From contig JAEWYT010000121.1 in the NCBI GenBank assembly GCA_023458595.1, forward strand, positions 35,224-99,223: a DNA stretch of 64,000 nt. Direction: 5' to 3'. Within the stretch, counting starts at the first letter, position 1. Each line of letters starts with the position of its first letter. The translations under genes and the position numbers were made by a program. Of this stretch, positions 45,347-53,954 are shown in pieces. This DNA comes from Pseudomonadota bacterium. Its GTDB lineage: Bacteria > Pseudomonadota > Alphaproteobacteria > Rhizobiales > Tepidamorphaceae. The notes under the pieces are model-generated. The model worked only from the letters and a program-made list of their open reading frames with translations. It ran no database searches and was not told the DNA's origin.

Positions 45347-45552
45347 TGCATGCGGACAAACTCTCTCTCGCCGATCTCGAGGCGATCTACGACCGGCTTG
45401 CCGACGCGATCGATACGGCAGGCGAGGACAAGGCGAAGCTGTTCCTCGCCAAACTCGCGATGATCTCCGCCGGTCTCATCGCCGATCGCGGGAAGTTCGA
45501 GGCCGCCGTCGACGCCGCCTTGCGGGACCTCGACCCGGAAGACGGAGCGTAG
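45346..45552 (+). CDS. Small DUF2783-like protein
   Basis: This 68-residue protein is almost all helix with acidic residues (LADLEAIYDRLADAID, GEDKAKLFLAKLAMI). It resembles DUF2783, a small family found next to FAD monooxygenases and perhaps an accessory subunit of them. The ATG overlaps the monooxygenase stop codon, which supports joint expression. The family assignment is by eye. Confidence 0.75.
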   Translation: MHADKLSLADLEAIYDRLADAIDTAGEDKAKLFLAKLAMISAGLIADRGKFEAAVDAALRDLDPEDGA

Positions 45553-45557
45553 CCGCG

Positions 45558-46448
45558 TCAGGCCGCCCGCCGGCCGGTGAAGACGTCGGTCAGCGCCCGT
45601 TCGGCGAGGCGCTGCTGGCGCTCGCTGTGGCGCAGCAGGACGAAATCGCGCGGCGGCAGGTTGACGGGCAGGGCGCGCAGCCTCCCGGCTTCGATGGCCG
45701 ATGCCACCACGTGCTCGGAAATGATGGTGGCGCCCGCGCCCGCCTCGACCGCCTCGCGCACCGCCTCGTTGCTCGGCAGCACCAGGAAGATGCGCAGGTC
45801 CTCGAGCCGGTAGCCGCGCCGCTGGGCCTCGTCCTCCAGCACCTGCCGCGTGCCGGATCCCGCCTCGCGCACGACCCAGGAGAGCTGCCGGAAGTCGATT
45901 TCCCCGTTCGCCATCTCCTGAGGCAGCTCCTGGCTGTTGGACACGACGAGCACCAGCCGGTCGCGGTCGACGGTCTGGCGGATCAGGGCGGCGTGCTTTG
46001 TCGGACCCTCGACGAGGCCGATGTCGGCCGTGCCTTCGACGACGGCCTTCTCCACCTGCTGGGTGTTGCCGATGACAACGTCGAGGCGGATGCCGGGATG
46101 GTCGCGATGGTAGCTGGTGATGCGGCGCGGCAGCCAGTAGGTGGCGATCGTCTGGCTGGCCGCGATCGTGACGGTGCCGCTGGCGAGATTCGACAAGTCC
46201 TCCAGCGTCGCCCGCGCCGCGTTCGCCCGGTCGAGCACTGCGCGCGCCTCGGGCAGGAAGCGCCGGCCGGTCTCGGTGAGCTCGATGCCGCGGCCCACCC
46301 GGTCGAACAGCCGCGCCCCGTAGCGGGTTTCCAGCGCGTTGATAGCAGCCGACACCGCCGACTGCGTCATCGCCAGTGCCCGGGCCGCCCGCGTGACGTG
46401 TCCTCGCTCGGCGACGGCGACGAAAATTCTAAGCTGATCCAATGTCAT
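45558..46448 (-). CDS. LysR-family regulator (CbbR/CysL-like)
   Basis: This 296-residue LysR protein has an N-terminal helix-turn-helix (about residues 2-60, with AMTQSAVSAAINALE) and a co-inducer domain with VREAGSGTR, resembling the CbbR/CysL branch. I start it at MTLDQL (46448). The frame runs further upstream, but that stretch covers the gap and the divergent gene. It is divergent from the sulfite-oxidation genes and probably controls them. It converges with the DUF2783-like gene only five bases away. Confidence 0.9.
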   Translation of the reverse strand: MTLDQLRIFVAVAERGHVTRAARALAMTQSAVSAAINALETRYGARLFDRVGRGIELTETGRRFLPEARAVLDRANAARATLEDLSNLASGTVTIAASQTIATYWLPRRITSYHRDHPGIRLDVVIGNTQQVEKAVVEGTADIGLVEGPTKHAALIRQTVDRDRLVLVVSNSQELPQEMANGEIDFRQLSWVVREAGSGTRQVLEDEAQRRGYRLEDLRIFLVLPSNEAVREAVEAGAGATIISEHVVASAIEAGRLRALPVNLPPRDFVLLRHSERQQRLAERALTDVFTGRRAA

Positions 46449-46452
46449 GGAA

Positions 46453-46481
46453 TTATTTATCGATTTTCCTGATCGAAATAA
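46453..46481. promoter_or_regulatory. Dyad in the LysR/soe intergenic region
   Basis: TTATTTATCGAT and ATCGAAATAA form an imperfect inverted repeat in an AT-rich stretch just before the LysR start. The size and position fit a LysR autoregulation site. The remaining bases up to 46580 are AT-rich near 46500-46525 and could hold the soe promoter. Confidence 0.5.
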
Positions 46482-46580
46482 CAACAGCAATTTGTTGGAT
46501 CGATGAATTGGAATATATGTAACTATCGCCTCGCAAGCTGGACAAGAATCGAAACGAACGGCCAGGTCGAGAGATCCCCC

Positions 46581-46739
46581 ATGCCCAAACTGCTCAAGCG
46601 CGTCGCGAGCCTCTTTCGCAAGCCGTTGAAGAACGCGGCCGAACGCTACCAGCCCGAGAAGCACTACATGCGCGGGCCGGGGCCGAAGACGCTCGCCAAG
46701 AAGCGCGTCGAAGTGCGGGCCGACCCGCTCACCCAATGA
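46581..46739 (+). CDS. Small basic protein encoded before soeA
   Basis: This 52-residue protein is rich in Lys and Arg (MPKLLKRVASLFRKPLKNAA). Its TGA overlaps the ATG of soeA by four bases, so it is translated with it. It has no Tat signal or membrane segment. I do not recognise the family. The position suggests a role in assembly or membrane contact of the sulfite-oxidising complex. An upstream in-frame start at 46503 exists but lies in the promoter region. Confidence 0.65.
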   Translation: MPKLLKRVASLFRKPLKNAAERYQPEKHYMRGPGPKTLAKKRVEVRADPLTQ

Positions 46740-49666
46740 GTTCCACGCCTTCCGGCGCCAACAGCAGGCCTTCGCAGGCTCCGCTGGCCGTCAATGCTGC
46801 GCCGCGGGAAGATGATGGCGTCGAGACCTCGCCGAAGGTCTCCGACGAGATCAGGCGCACCACCTGCTACATGTGCGCCTGCCGATGCGGCATAGAGGTC
46901 CATCTCCAGGGCGGCAAGGTCCGCTACATCGGCGGCAACAGGAAGCATCCGACCAATCGCGGCGTGCTGTGCGGCAAGGGCAGCGCCGGCATCATGCAGC
47001 ACTACAGTCCGGCGCGGCTGAGGAAGCCGCTGCTGCGCACCGGCCCGCGCGGCTCCGGCGAGTTCCGCGAGATCGAGTGGGACGAGGCGCTGAATATCGC
47101 GGCCGACCGGCTCGCCAGGATCCGTTCGACCGATCCCAAGAAGCTCGCCTTCTTCACCGGCCGCGACCAGTCGCAGTCGCTGACCGGCTGGTGGGCCGCC
47201 CAGTTCGGCACCCCGAATTTCGCCGCCCACGGCGGCTTCTGCTCCGTCAACATGGCGGTCGCCGGCCTCTACTCGATCGGTGGCTCGTTCTGGGAATTCG
47301 GTGAGCCCGACTGGGAGCATGCGAAGTACTTCATGCTCTTCGGCGTTGCCGAGGACCACGACTCCAACCCGATCAAGATCGGCATCGGCAAGCTGAAGGA
47401 GCGCGGCGCCAAGTTCGTCGCGGTCAATCCGGCCCGCACCGGCTACAACGCCGTCGCCGACGAATGGGTGGGCATCAGGCCGGGCACCGACGGCCTGTTC
47501 GTCATGGCGCTCATCCACGAGCTCCTGAAGGCCGGCAAGGTCGACCTCGACTATCTGATCCGCTTCACCAACGCGGCCCATCTGGTGATCTCCGATCCGG
47601 GCGCGGCCGACGACGGCCTGATCCTGCGCGACAAGGACGGACAGCCGCTCGTCTGGGACCGGGCGAGCAAGTCGGCGAAGCCGGCGAACGCCAAGGGTCT
47701 CAAGGCCGAGCTCGCCGGCAGCTTCACCGTCGACGGCCGCGGCGTGCGCCCGTCCTTCCAGCTGATCGCCGAGCGCTATCTGGCCGACGAGTACGCGCCC
47801 GACGCGGTCGCCGAGCGCTGCGGCGTGCCGGCGGGGCAGATCCGCCGCATCGCCGCCGAGCTGGCGCACGCCGCCTTCGATCAGGCGATAGAGCTTCCCG
47901 TCGCCTGGACCGACACCGACGGCGTCCGCCACGAGACGATGACCGGCCGCCCGGTCGCGATGCATGCGATGCGCGGCATCTCCGCCCATTCGAACGGCTT
48001 CCACACCTGCCGGGCGATCCACCTCCTGCAGGTGCTGCTGGGTTCCGTCGAGGTGCCCGGCGGCTTCCGCTGCAAGGCGCCGTTCCCCAAGCCCGTTCCG
48101 CCCGGACCCAAGCCCGCCGGCAAGGACGGCGGCAAGCCGGACACGCCGCTGCCCGGCATGCCGCTCGGCTTCGTGCACGCGCCGGAGGACCTGCTGATCG
48201 ACGACAACGGCGCGCCGATCCGCATCGACAAGGCCTATTCCTGGGAAGCCCCGCTTTCCGCCCACGGCCTGATGCACACCGTCATCCGCAACGCCTGGGC
48301 CGGCGATCCCTATCCGATCGACACGCTGTTCATGTTCATGGCCAACATGGCCTGGAACTCGTCGATGAACACGTCCGAGACGATCGCGATGCTCACCGAC
48401 AAGCGCGAGGACGGCGAGTACAAGATCCCGTTCATCATCTACGCGGACGCCTATTTCTCCGAGACGGTTCCCTACGCCGACCTGGTCCTGCCCGACACGA
48501 CCTACCTCGAGCGCCACGACTGCATCAGCCTCCTCGACCGTCCGATCTCCGACGCCGAGGGTCCCGGCGATGCGATCCGCTATCCCGTCGTCGAGCCGGA
48601 CCGCGACGTGCGCGCCTTCCAGACCGTGCTGCTCGATCTCGGCGCGCGGCTCGGCCTCCCGGCGCTGGTCGAGGAAGACGGCAGCCCGAGGTACCGCGAC
48701 TATGCCGACTACATCGTCAACCACGAGCGCAAGCCGGGCATCGGCCCGCTTGCCGGCTGGCGCGGCGAGAGGGGCGACCAGGACGGCCGTGGTGCGGTCA
48801 ATCCGGGCCAGCTCGACCGCTACATCGAGAACGGCGGCTTCTGGAAGTACGAGCTTCCCGAGGGTTCGCGCTACTACAAGATGGCGAACCGCGACTATCT
48901 CGAATTCGCCGTCCACATGGGTTTCATCGACAGCCCCGATCCGATCGTCATGCATCTCTATTCGGAGGTGCTGCAACGCTTCCGGCTCGCCGCCCGCGGC
49001 CACGGCAAGGTGCTGCCGCCGGAGTCGGAGAGGGAACGCATCGAGAAGCACTTCGACCCGCTGCCGATCTGGTACGTGCCGCTTCTCCAGCAGGCCGTCG
49101 ACACGCAGGCGCTGCCGCTCTACGCGCTGACCCAGCGGCCGATGCACATGTACCATTCCTGGGGCTCGCAGAACGCCTGGCTCCGCCAGATCACCAACCA
49201 GAACCGCCTGTTCGTCCACCACGCAACCGCGGCGAAGTACGGCGTCGCCGACGACGACTGGGTGTGGGTAGAGAGCGAGCACGGCAAGGTGAAGTGCCAG
49301 GTCCGTCTCGTCGACGGCGTCAATCCCGACACGGTGTGGACCTGGAACGCCATCGGCAAGCGCCATGGCGCATGGGGCCTTTCGACCGACGCGCCCGAGG
49401 CGACGCGCGGCTTCCTCCTGAACCACACGATCTCCGACCTGCTGCCGGCCAACGGGGCGGGCAAGCGCTATTCGAACTCGGATCCGATCACCGGTCAGGC
49501 CGCCTGGTTCGACCTCCGGGTCAAGATGACCAAGTGCGCGGAGAAGGACTTCGGCATGACCGAGCCGCAGTTCCCCGACCTTGCCGTCCCGCCGGACATC
49601 CCGAAATCGCCGAAGGTGCTCTCCTACGGCAGCCTGTTCCGCAAGCTGAGGGCGGGGGCGAAATGA
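46736..49666 (+). CDS. soeA: Cytoplasmic sulfite dehydrogenase molybdopterin subunit SoeA
   Basis: This 976-residue protein is a DMSO-reductase-family enzyme. A [4Fe-4S] cluster is bound by Cys44, 47, 51 and 79 (C-x2-C-x3-C-x27-C). The likely molybdenum ligand is Cys169 in HGGFCSVN. No Tat signal is present, so it stays in the cytoplasm. The next two genes give a four-cluster iron-sulfur protein and a DmsC-type anchor, which is the SoeABC arrangement. Linkage to a full sHdr locus, whose product is sulfite, supports sulfite oxidation over polysulfide reduction or formate oxidation. Confidence 0.87.
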   Translation: MSSTPSGANSRPSQAPLAVNAAPREDDGVETSPKVSDEIRRTTCYMCACRCGIEVHLQGGKVRYIGGNRKHPTNRGVLCGKGSAGIMQHYSPARLRKPLLRTGPRGSGEFREIEWDEALNIAADRLARIRSTDPKKLAFFTGRDQSQSLTGWWAAQFGTPNFAAHGGFCSVNMAVAGLYSIGGSFWEFGEPDWEHAKYFMLFGVAEDHDSNPIKIGIGKLKERGAKFVAVNPARTGYNAVADEWVGIRPGTDGLFVMALIHELLKAGKVDLDYLIRFTNAAHLVISDPGAADDGLILRDKDGQPLVWDRASKSAKPANAKGLKAELAGSFTVDGRGVRPSFQLIAERYLADEYAPDAVAERCGVPAGQIRRIAAELAHAAFDQAIELPVAWTDTDGVRHETMTGRPVAMHAMRGISAHSNGFHTCRAIHLLQVLLGSVEVPGGFRCKAPFPKPVPPGPKPAGKDGGKPDTPLPGMPLGFVHAPEDLLIDDNGAPIRIDKAYSWEAPLSAHGLMHTVIRNAWAGDPYPIDTLFMFMANMAWNSSMNTSETIAMLTDKREDGEYKIPFIIYADAYFSETVPYADLVLPDTTYLERHDCISLLDRPISDAEGPGDAIRYPVVEPDRDVRAFQTVLLDLGARLGLPALVEEDGSPRYRDYADYIVNHERKPGIGPLAGWRGERGDQDGRGAVNPGQLDRYIENGGFWKYELPEGSRYYKMANRDYLEFAVHMGFIDSPDPIVMHLYSEVLQRFRLAARGHGKVLPPESERERIEKHFDPLPIWYVPLLQQAVDTQALPLYALTQRPMHMYHSWGSQNAWLRQITNQNRLFVHHATAAKYGVADDDWVWVESEHGKVKCQVRLVDGVNPDTVWTWNAIGKRHGAWGLSTDAPEATRGFLLNHTISDLLPANGAGKRYSNSDPITGQAAWFDLRVKMTKCAEKDFGMTEPQFPDLAVPPDIPKSPKVLSYGSLFRKLRAGAK

Positions 49667-50397
49667 CCGCGCTGCCGGCACCGACCGGGCGCAAGCTCGG
49701 CCTCGTCATCGACCTCGACACCTGCGTCGGCTGCCAGGCCTGCGTGACGAACTGCAAGGAATGGAACACCGGCGGCCACATGGCCCCGCTGACCGACGTC
49801 GAGCCCTACGGCGCCGAGCCGGACGGCGTCTGGTTCAACCGCGTCCACACCTTCGAGCACGTCGACGCCGGCAAGAGCCGCACGGTACATTTCCCGCGCT
49901 CCTGCCTGCATTGCGAGACACCGCTCTGCGTCACCGTCTGCCCGACGGGCGCCTCATACAAGCGCTCCTCCGACGGCATCGTGCTGGTCGACGAGGACAA
50001 GTGCATCGGCTGCAAGCTGTGCAGCTGGGCCTGCCCCTACGGCGCGCGCGAGTTCGACCTCACCGTCGGCGTCATGAAGAAGTGCACGCTCTGCGTCGAC
50101 CGGATCTACAACGACAACCTGCCGGAGGCCGACCGCGTCCCGGCCTGCGTCGCCGCCTGCCCGGCGGGCGCCCGCCATTTCGGCGATCTCGGCGATCCGG
50201 CCTCGCCGGTCTCCAGGCTCGTCGAGGAGCGCGAGGGTGTCGAACTGATGCCCGAGCTCGGCTACAAGCCGACCAACCGCTACCTGCCGCCGCGCAAGCC
50301 TACGCAGACCGCTGCCGCGGACGCGCCGGCGAAGCTCGAGCCGGTTGCGGCCGACGGCGGGTTCTTCGGCTGGGTCGACCGGATGCTGTCGAGGTAG
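49663..50397 (+). CDS. soeB: Sulfite dehydrogenase iron-sulfur subunit SoeB
   Basis: This 244-residue protein holds four [4Fe-4S] clusters of the DmsB/NrfC type. Cysteine groups are TCVGCQACVTNC, CLHCETPLCVTVCP, CIGCKLCSWACP and CTLCVDR with CVAACP. It carries electrons from SoeA to the membrane subunit. The start overlaps soeA by four bases. A Pro/Ala-rich C-terminal stretch follows the last cluster. Confidence 0.9.
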   Translation: MTALPAPTGRKLGLVIDLDTCVGCQACVTNCKEWNTGGHMAPLTDVEPYGAEPDGVWFNRVHTFEHVDAGKSRTVHFPRSCLHCETPLCVTVCPTGASYKRSSDGIVLVDEDKCIGCKLCSWACPYGAREFDLTVGVMKKCTLCVDRIYNDNLPEADRVPACVAACPAGARHFGDLGDPASPVSRLVEEREGVELMPELGYKPTNRYLPPRKPTQTAAADAPAKLEPVAADGGFFGWVDRMLSR

Positions 50398-50400
50398 CCC

Positions 50401-51360
50401 ATGCATCCGGCATTCTCCGTCATCTTCTTCACCACTTCCTCGGGCGCCGGCTACGGCCTCCTGGGGCTCATGGGCCTCGGCGCCGCCATCGGCCTGATGC
50501 AGGACAGCCTGGCGCTCGCGATCGTCGGCCTCGGCCTCGCGCTCGCGATGATCACGGCCGGCCTCCTGTCCTCGACCTTCCACCTCGGCCATCCCGAGCG
50601 GGCCTGGCGCGCCTTCTCGCAGTGGCGCACGTCCTGGCTGTCGCGCGAGGGCGTGATGAGCGTGCTCACCTACGCCCCGGCGGTCGTCTTCGCCGGCGGC
50701 TGGGTCTTCTTCGGCGTCGATGCCGGGTTCGTCCGCCTCGCGGGCCTGCTGGCCGCGATCGGCGCGATGGCGACGGTCGGCACCACCGCGATGATCTATG
50801 CCTCGCTGAAGCCCATTCCCGACTGGTCGAACGGCTGGACGTTGCCGGTCTACGTCGCCTTCTCGCTCGCCACCGGAGCGGTGCTGCTCAACGCGATCAT
50901 GGTATGGCTCGTTTGGCCCATGCCGGCTCTCGGCTGGCTCGCCGTCGTGCTGGTGGCGCTGGCCTGGCTCCTGAAGATCGTCGCCTGGCGCCACAATGAC
51001 GTCCTGTCGATGCCGAACGCGGCGAGCGCCACCGGCTTCGGGTCGGGCGAGGTCCGCTCCATCGAGTGGCCGCATACGCAGGCGAACTACATTCTGAAGG
51101 AGATGGGCTACCAGGTCGCCCGCAAGCACGCCGGCAAGCTGCGCCGCTATGCCCAGGTTCTCGCCTTCGCCCTGCCGATCGCGGCCCTTCTGCTCGGCCT
51201 TTTGGCCGGCGGCGGCAGCGCCTTCGTGCCGGCGGCGACGGCAGCGCTGGCGGTCGTCGCGATGGTTCCCGGCGTGCTCACCGAACGGTGGCTGTTCTTC
51301 GCCGAGGCCCGCCACACCTCGACCCTTTACTACGGGTATCAGCACGCCCGGACAGCCTGA
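50401..51360 (+). CDS. soeC: Sulfite dehydrogenase membrane anchor SoeC (DmsC family)
   Basis: This 319-residue protein has about eight hydrophobic helices and the DmsC-like N-terminus MHPAFSVIFFTTSSGAGYG, followed by LSSTFHLGHPERAWRAF, a marker of the family. It anchors the complex and passes electrons to quinone. It begins three bases after soeB. A 151-base gap without a clear promoter or terminator follows before the lipoate ligase gene. Confidence 0.92.
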   Translation: MHPAFSVIFFTTSSGAGYGLLGLMGLGAAIGLMQDSLALAIVGLGLALAMITAGLLSSTFHLGHPERAWRAFSQWRTSWLSREGVMSVLTYAPAVVFAGGWVFFGVDAGFVRLAGLLAAIGAMATVGTTAMIYASLKPIPDWSNGWTLPVYVAFSLATGAVLLNAIMVWLVWPMPALGWLAVVLVALAWLLKIVAWRHNDVLSMPNAASATGFGSGEVRSIEWPHTQANYILKEMGYQVARKHAGKLRRYAQVLAFALPIAALLLGLLAGGGSAFVPAATAALAVVAMVPGVLTERWLFFAEARHTSTLYYGYQHARTA

Positions 51361-51511
51361 ATGGAGGAAACCGGCTCTCGAGACGCGAATACGCGCCGGG
51401 GTCGAAAAGAGAGATGACGGCACCTACCTTACTTGCGATCCGATATGCTCCCGGTGAGAGTGACGCCTGTCCGCGATTTCGGGCGGTGTCTGAAGCAATT
51501 GGGAGGTAACA

Positions 51512-52588
51512 ATGCGGCTTCGTGTCATCGATTTCGGTTCGGTTTCCCCGCTGCGCAGCCAGGCCGGCTTTCACGGGGTCGCGAAGGCGATGGGCCCGGA
51601 CGACGATCCGGTCCTGACCCTGACCAATCCCGACGGGCCGTACGTCTGCGTCGGCCTGCATCAGGAGATCGCCAAGGAAGTCGACGAGGATTTCTGCAAG
51701 GCGAGCAATCTGCCGATCTTCCGGCGTCGGATCGGCGGCGGCGCGGTCTATCTCGACAAGAACCAGCTGTTCACCCACTTCATCTACCCGCGCAAGAAGG
51801 CGCCGGAATTCGCGGTGAACCTCTATCCGCTGTTCATCGAGCCGGTCGTGCGCACGTACCAGGAACTCGGCGTCAACGCCGTCTATCGTCCGGTCAACGA
51901 CATCCAGGTCGACGGCCGCAAGATCGGGGGCACCGGCGCTGCCTCGATCGGCGAAGCGACGGTCATGGCCGGCAGCTTCATGTACGACTTCGACACCGCC
52001 AACATGGCACGCTGCCTGAAGGTGCCGTCCGAGAAGTTCCGGGACAAGCTGAAGACGACCCTCGACGACTACATGACGACGATGGTCAAGCAGCTCGACG
52101 AGGTGCCGGACCGCTCGCGCCTGATCGTGATGTTCCTCAAGCACTGCGCCGAGGTGCTCGGCGTGACGCCGGAGATGTCGGAGCCGACCGAAGCGGAACG
52201 CAAGGCGATTGCGGAAGAGGAAAAGGCCCTCACCGATCCGGACTGGACGTACCGGCAGGGACGCAAGTTCGTCGAGATGGGCGTCAAGATCTCGGCCGGC
52301 ACGCATCTGACCGAGAGCGCCCACAAGGCGCCGGGCGGCATGATCCGCGTCCACCTGCTCGAGCGCGACGGGAAAATCGCCGATCTCATGATCTCCGGCG
52401 ATTTCACCTGCCTGCCGCCGGGCGGCGTCGACAGGCTGGCCGAGATGCTCGTCGGCGAGACGATCGATTTCGACGGTCTGACGAAGGCCGCTGCGGCTGG
52501 CTACGAGGAGATCGGTATCGAGATGCCGGGCGTCGCGCCCGAGGATATCGCGACGACCGTCATGGCGGCGAAGGAGGCATCGGGCTGA
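51512..52588 (+). CDS. Lipoate-protein ligase of the sulfur-oxidation type (sLpl)
   Basis: This 358-residue protein resembles LplA. The lipoate-binding loop RRRIGGGAVYLD is at residues 71-82, and the ligase Lys is residue 137 in GRKIGG. A C-terminal accessory domain (about 215-358) makes it an sLpl(AB)-type. It lies in an sHdr-LbpA locus, so its substrate is most likely LbpA rather than the dehydrogenase E2 proteins. A GGGAGG site precedes the ATG. Confidence 0.88.
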   Translation: MRLRVIDFGSVSPLRSQAGFHGVAKAMGPDDDPVLTLTNPDGPYVCVGLHQEIAKEVDEDFCKASNLPIFRRRIGGGAVYLDKNQLFTHFIYPRKKAPEFAVNLYPLFIEPVVRTYQELGVNAVYRPVNDIQVDGRKIGGTGAASIGEATVMAGSFMYDFDTANMARCLKVPSEKFRDKLKTTLDDYMTTMVKQLDEVPDRSRLIVMFLKHCAEVLGVTPEMSEPTEAERKAIAEEEKALTDPDWTYRQGRKFVEMGVKISAGTHLTESAHKAPGGMIRVHLLERDGKIADLMISGDFTCLPPGGVDRLAEMLVGETIDFDGLTKAAAAGYEEIGIEMPGVAPEDIATTVMAAKEASG

Positions 52589-52589
52589 C

Positions 52590-53396
52590 ATGAGCTGCGG
52601 GCCGTCCCTCAACATGCTGAAGAGCCTTGCCGCCGCGGCGGGCGAGGGCGGCAAGGAGGAGCTTTCGCCGTTCTTCCCCGCACCGATGAAGACGATATGC
52701 GTCCTCCAGCATACCGAGGCCGAATATCTCGGCCTGATGGAGGACCATCTCGAGGCCCGTTCGGTCCGCTTCAACTATTCGCGGCCGTTCACGTCCGGCG
52801 GCAAGGTTCCGCCGGACGCCGAGGGTTTCGACGGCCTTATCGTCCTCGGCGCGGGCCCGCAAGGCATCGTCAGCGGCAGCCTCGTCCCGAGCCTCGGGCC
52901 CGAGTTGCGGCTGATTTCCGATTTCCTGAAGCGCGGCCTGCCCGTCATCGGCATCGGGCTCGGCGCGGCGATGGTGGCGACGGCCGCAGGCGGTGGTGCG
53001 GACGAGGCCCCGCTGCGCTTTTCTGTCACCACCGCGCACCGGACCGTCGACGACGCGCTGAACGGCTTCCTGCCGGAGAGCTTTCCCGCATCGATCTACA
53101 TGCGCGACCGCCCGGTGCTGCCGGAAGGCGCCATCGTGCTCGCGGCCGATGCGGCCGGCGAGCCGCTGGTTTTCCAGATCGGCGACGGCGTTTTCGGGTT
53201 TCTCGGCCACCCCGGCATCAAATCGGGCATGGTCGAGGACCTGATCATGGAATTCGAGGAATCTCCGGACGATACGGCCGGGACGCTGGACGCCCTGCGC
53301 GCCGCTCAAGGCCCGATTGCCGAGGCGCTGACCTCGATCATGGTCGGCCTCGTGATGAGTGCCGAATGGATGTCGGAACAAGGGGGTGGGCAATGA
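52590..53396 (+). CDS. Class I glutamine-amidotransferase-like protein lacking the catalytic Cys
   Basis: This 268-residue protein has the GATase1 fold. The nucleophile elbow that normally reads G-x-C-x-G reads GIGLG (residues 121-125), so Gly123 replaces Cys. The His of the triad is present as His207 in GHPG, but the Glu two residues on is Gly. It should therefore be inactive as a glutaminase. A related gene (called lipX in some reports, from memory) recurs in sHdr-LbpA loci. The protein has a 32-residue N-terminal extension, and a later start at 52686 is possible. It begins one base after the sLpl gene. Confidence 0.83.
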   Translation: MSCGPSLNMLKSLAAAAGEGGKEELSPFFPAPMKTICVLQHTEAEYLGLMEDHLEARSVRFNYSRPFTSGGKVPPDAEGFDGLIVLGAGPQGIVSGSLVPSLGPELRLISDFLKRGLPVIGIGLGAAMVATAAGGGADEAPLRFSVTTAHRTVDDALNGFLPESFPASIYMRDRPVLPEGAIVLAADAAGEPLVFQIGDGVFGFLGHPGIKSGMVEDLIMEFEESPDDTAGTLDALRAAQGPIAEALTSIMVGLVMSAEWMSEQGGGQ

Positions 53397-53430
53397 TCGC
53401 GATTCTTCGCGGACGCGCCCCGCAAATTCC

Positions 53431-53459
53431 TTGCGTCCGACGCATTCAAAAATTAGAAT
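53431..53459 (+). promoter_or_regulatory. Candidate promoter before the dsrE-hdr genes
   Basis: TTGCGT and TAGAAT are separated by 17 bases in a small AT-rich patch of otherwise GC-rich DNA. This is the spacing of a housekeeping promoter. It lies in the 151-base gap before the dsrE-like gene and could give the hdr genes their own transcript. Confidence 0.5.
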
Positions 53460-53547
53460 ATGAAAAAACTACAATAGGTGGAAAGCGGATCGACCGCCCC
53501 TGAGGCCGGGCCGAAGGCGGGATCGCTACAAGGAGAGGTGTACTGGA

Positions 53548-53928
53548 ATGGCGAGCAAGCTCATCATCGTGATGGTCAACACGGATCCTCGTAACGGCGA
53601 GGAGCTCGGGGCGCCGTTCTTCCAGGCGACGGTCGCCGCAGCCATGGACTACGAGGTCGAGGTCGTCTGCACCGCGACCGCCGGCCAGCTGATGAAGAAG
53701 GGCGTGGCCGAGAAGCTGGTCGTGAAGCCGGGCTCGCCAAAGACGGTCTACGATTTCATCAAGGATGCCCATGATGCCGGCGTGAAGTTCTACTGCTGCT
53801 CGCCGAACCTCGATCTCTTCGACATGAGCGAAGAGGACCTGATCCCCGAATGCGAAGGCATCGTCGGCGGTGCCAAGGTCATCGAGGACATCATGGAAGA
53901 CGACGACGCAAAGGTGCTGACCTACTGA
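53548..53928 (+). CDS. DsrE/DsrF-like protein with a vicinal Cys pair
   Basis: This 126-residue protein has the DsrE-like Rossmann layout (KLIIVMVNTDPRNGEELGAP). It has adjacent cysteines at 83-84 in FYCCSPN, and another Cys at 41. It directly precedes hdrC1. Proteins of this family pass persulfide sulfur in sulfur oxidation. It differs in sequence from the two other DsrE-type proteins at 60.7 and 61.5 kb, so they are probably separate steps or a heteromer. Confidence 0.85.
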   Translation: MASKLIIVMVNTDPRNGEELGAPFFQATVAAAMDYEVEVVCTATAGQLMKKGVAEKLVVKPGSPKTVYDFIKDAHDAGVKFYCCSPNLDLFDMSEEDLIPECEGIVGGAKVIEDIMEDDDAKVLTY

Positions 53929-53954
53929 GCCGCGGAACGCAGGGAGCAGGCGCC

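Noticed and set aside
46736..51360. Formate dehydrogenase or polysulfide reductase identity for the molybdopterin complex
   Set aside because: There is no selenocysteine or formate-specific context, no Tat signal, and the complex lies beside sHdr genes that make sulfite. SoeABC fits better, though only an alignment would settle it.
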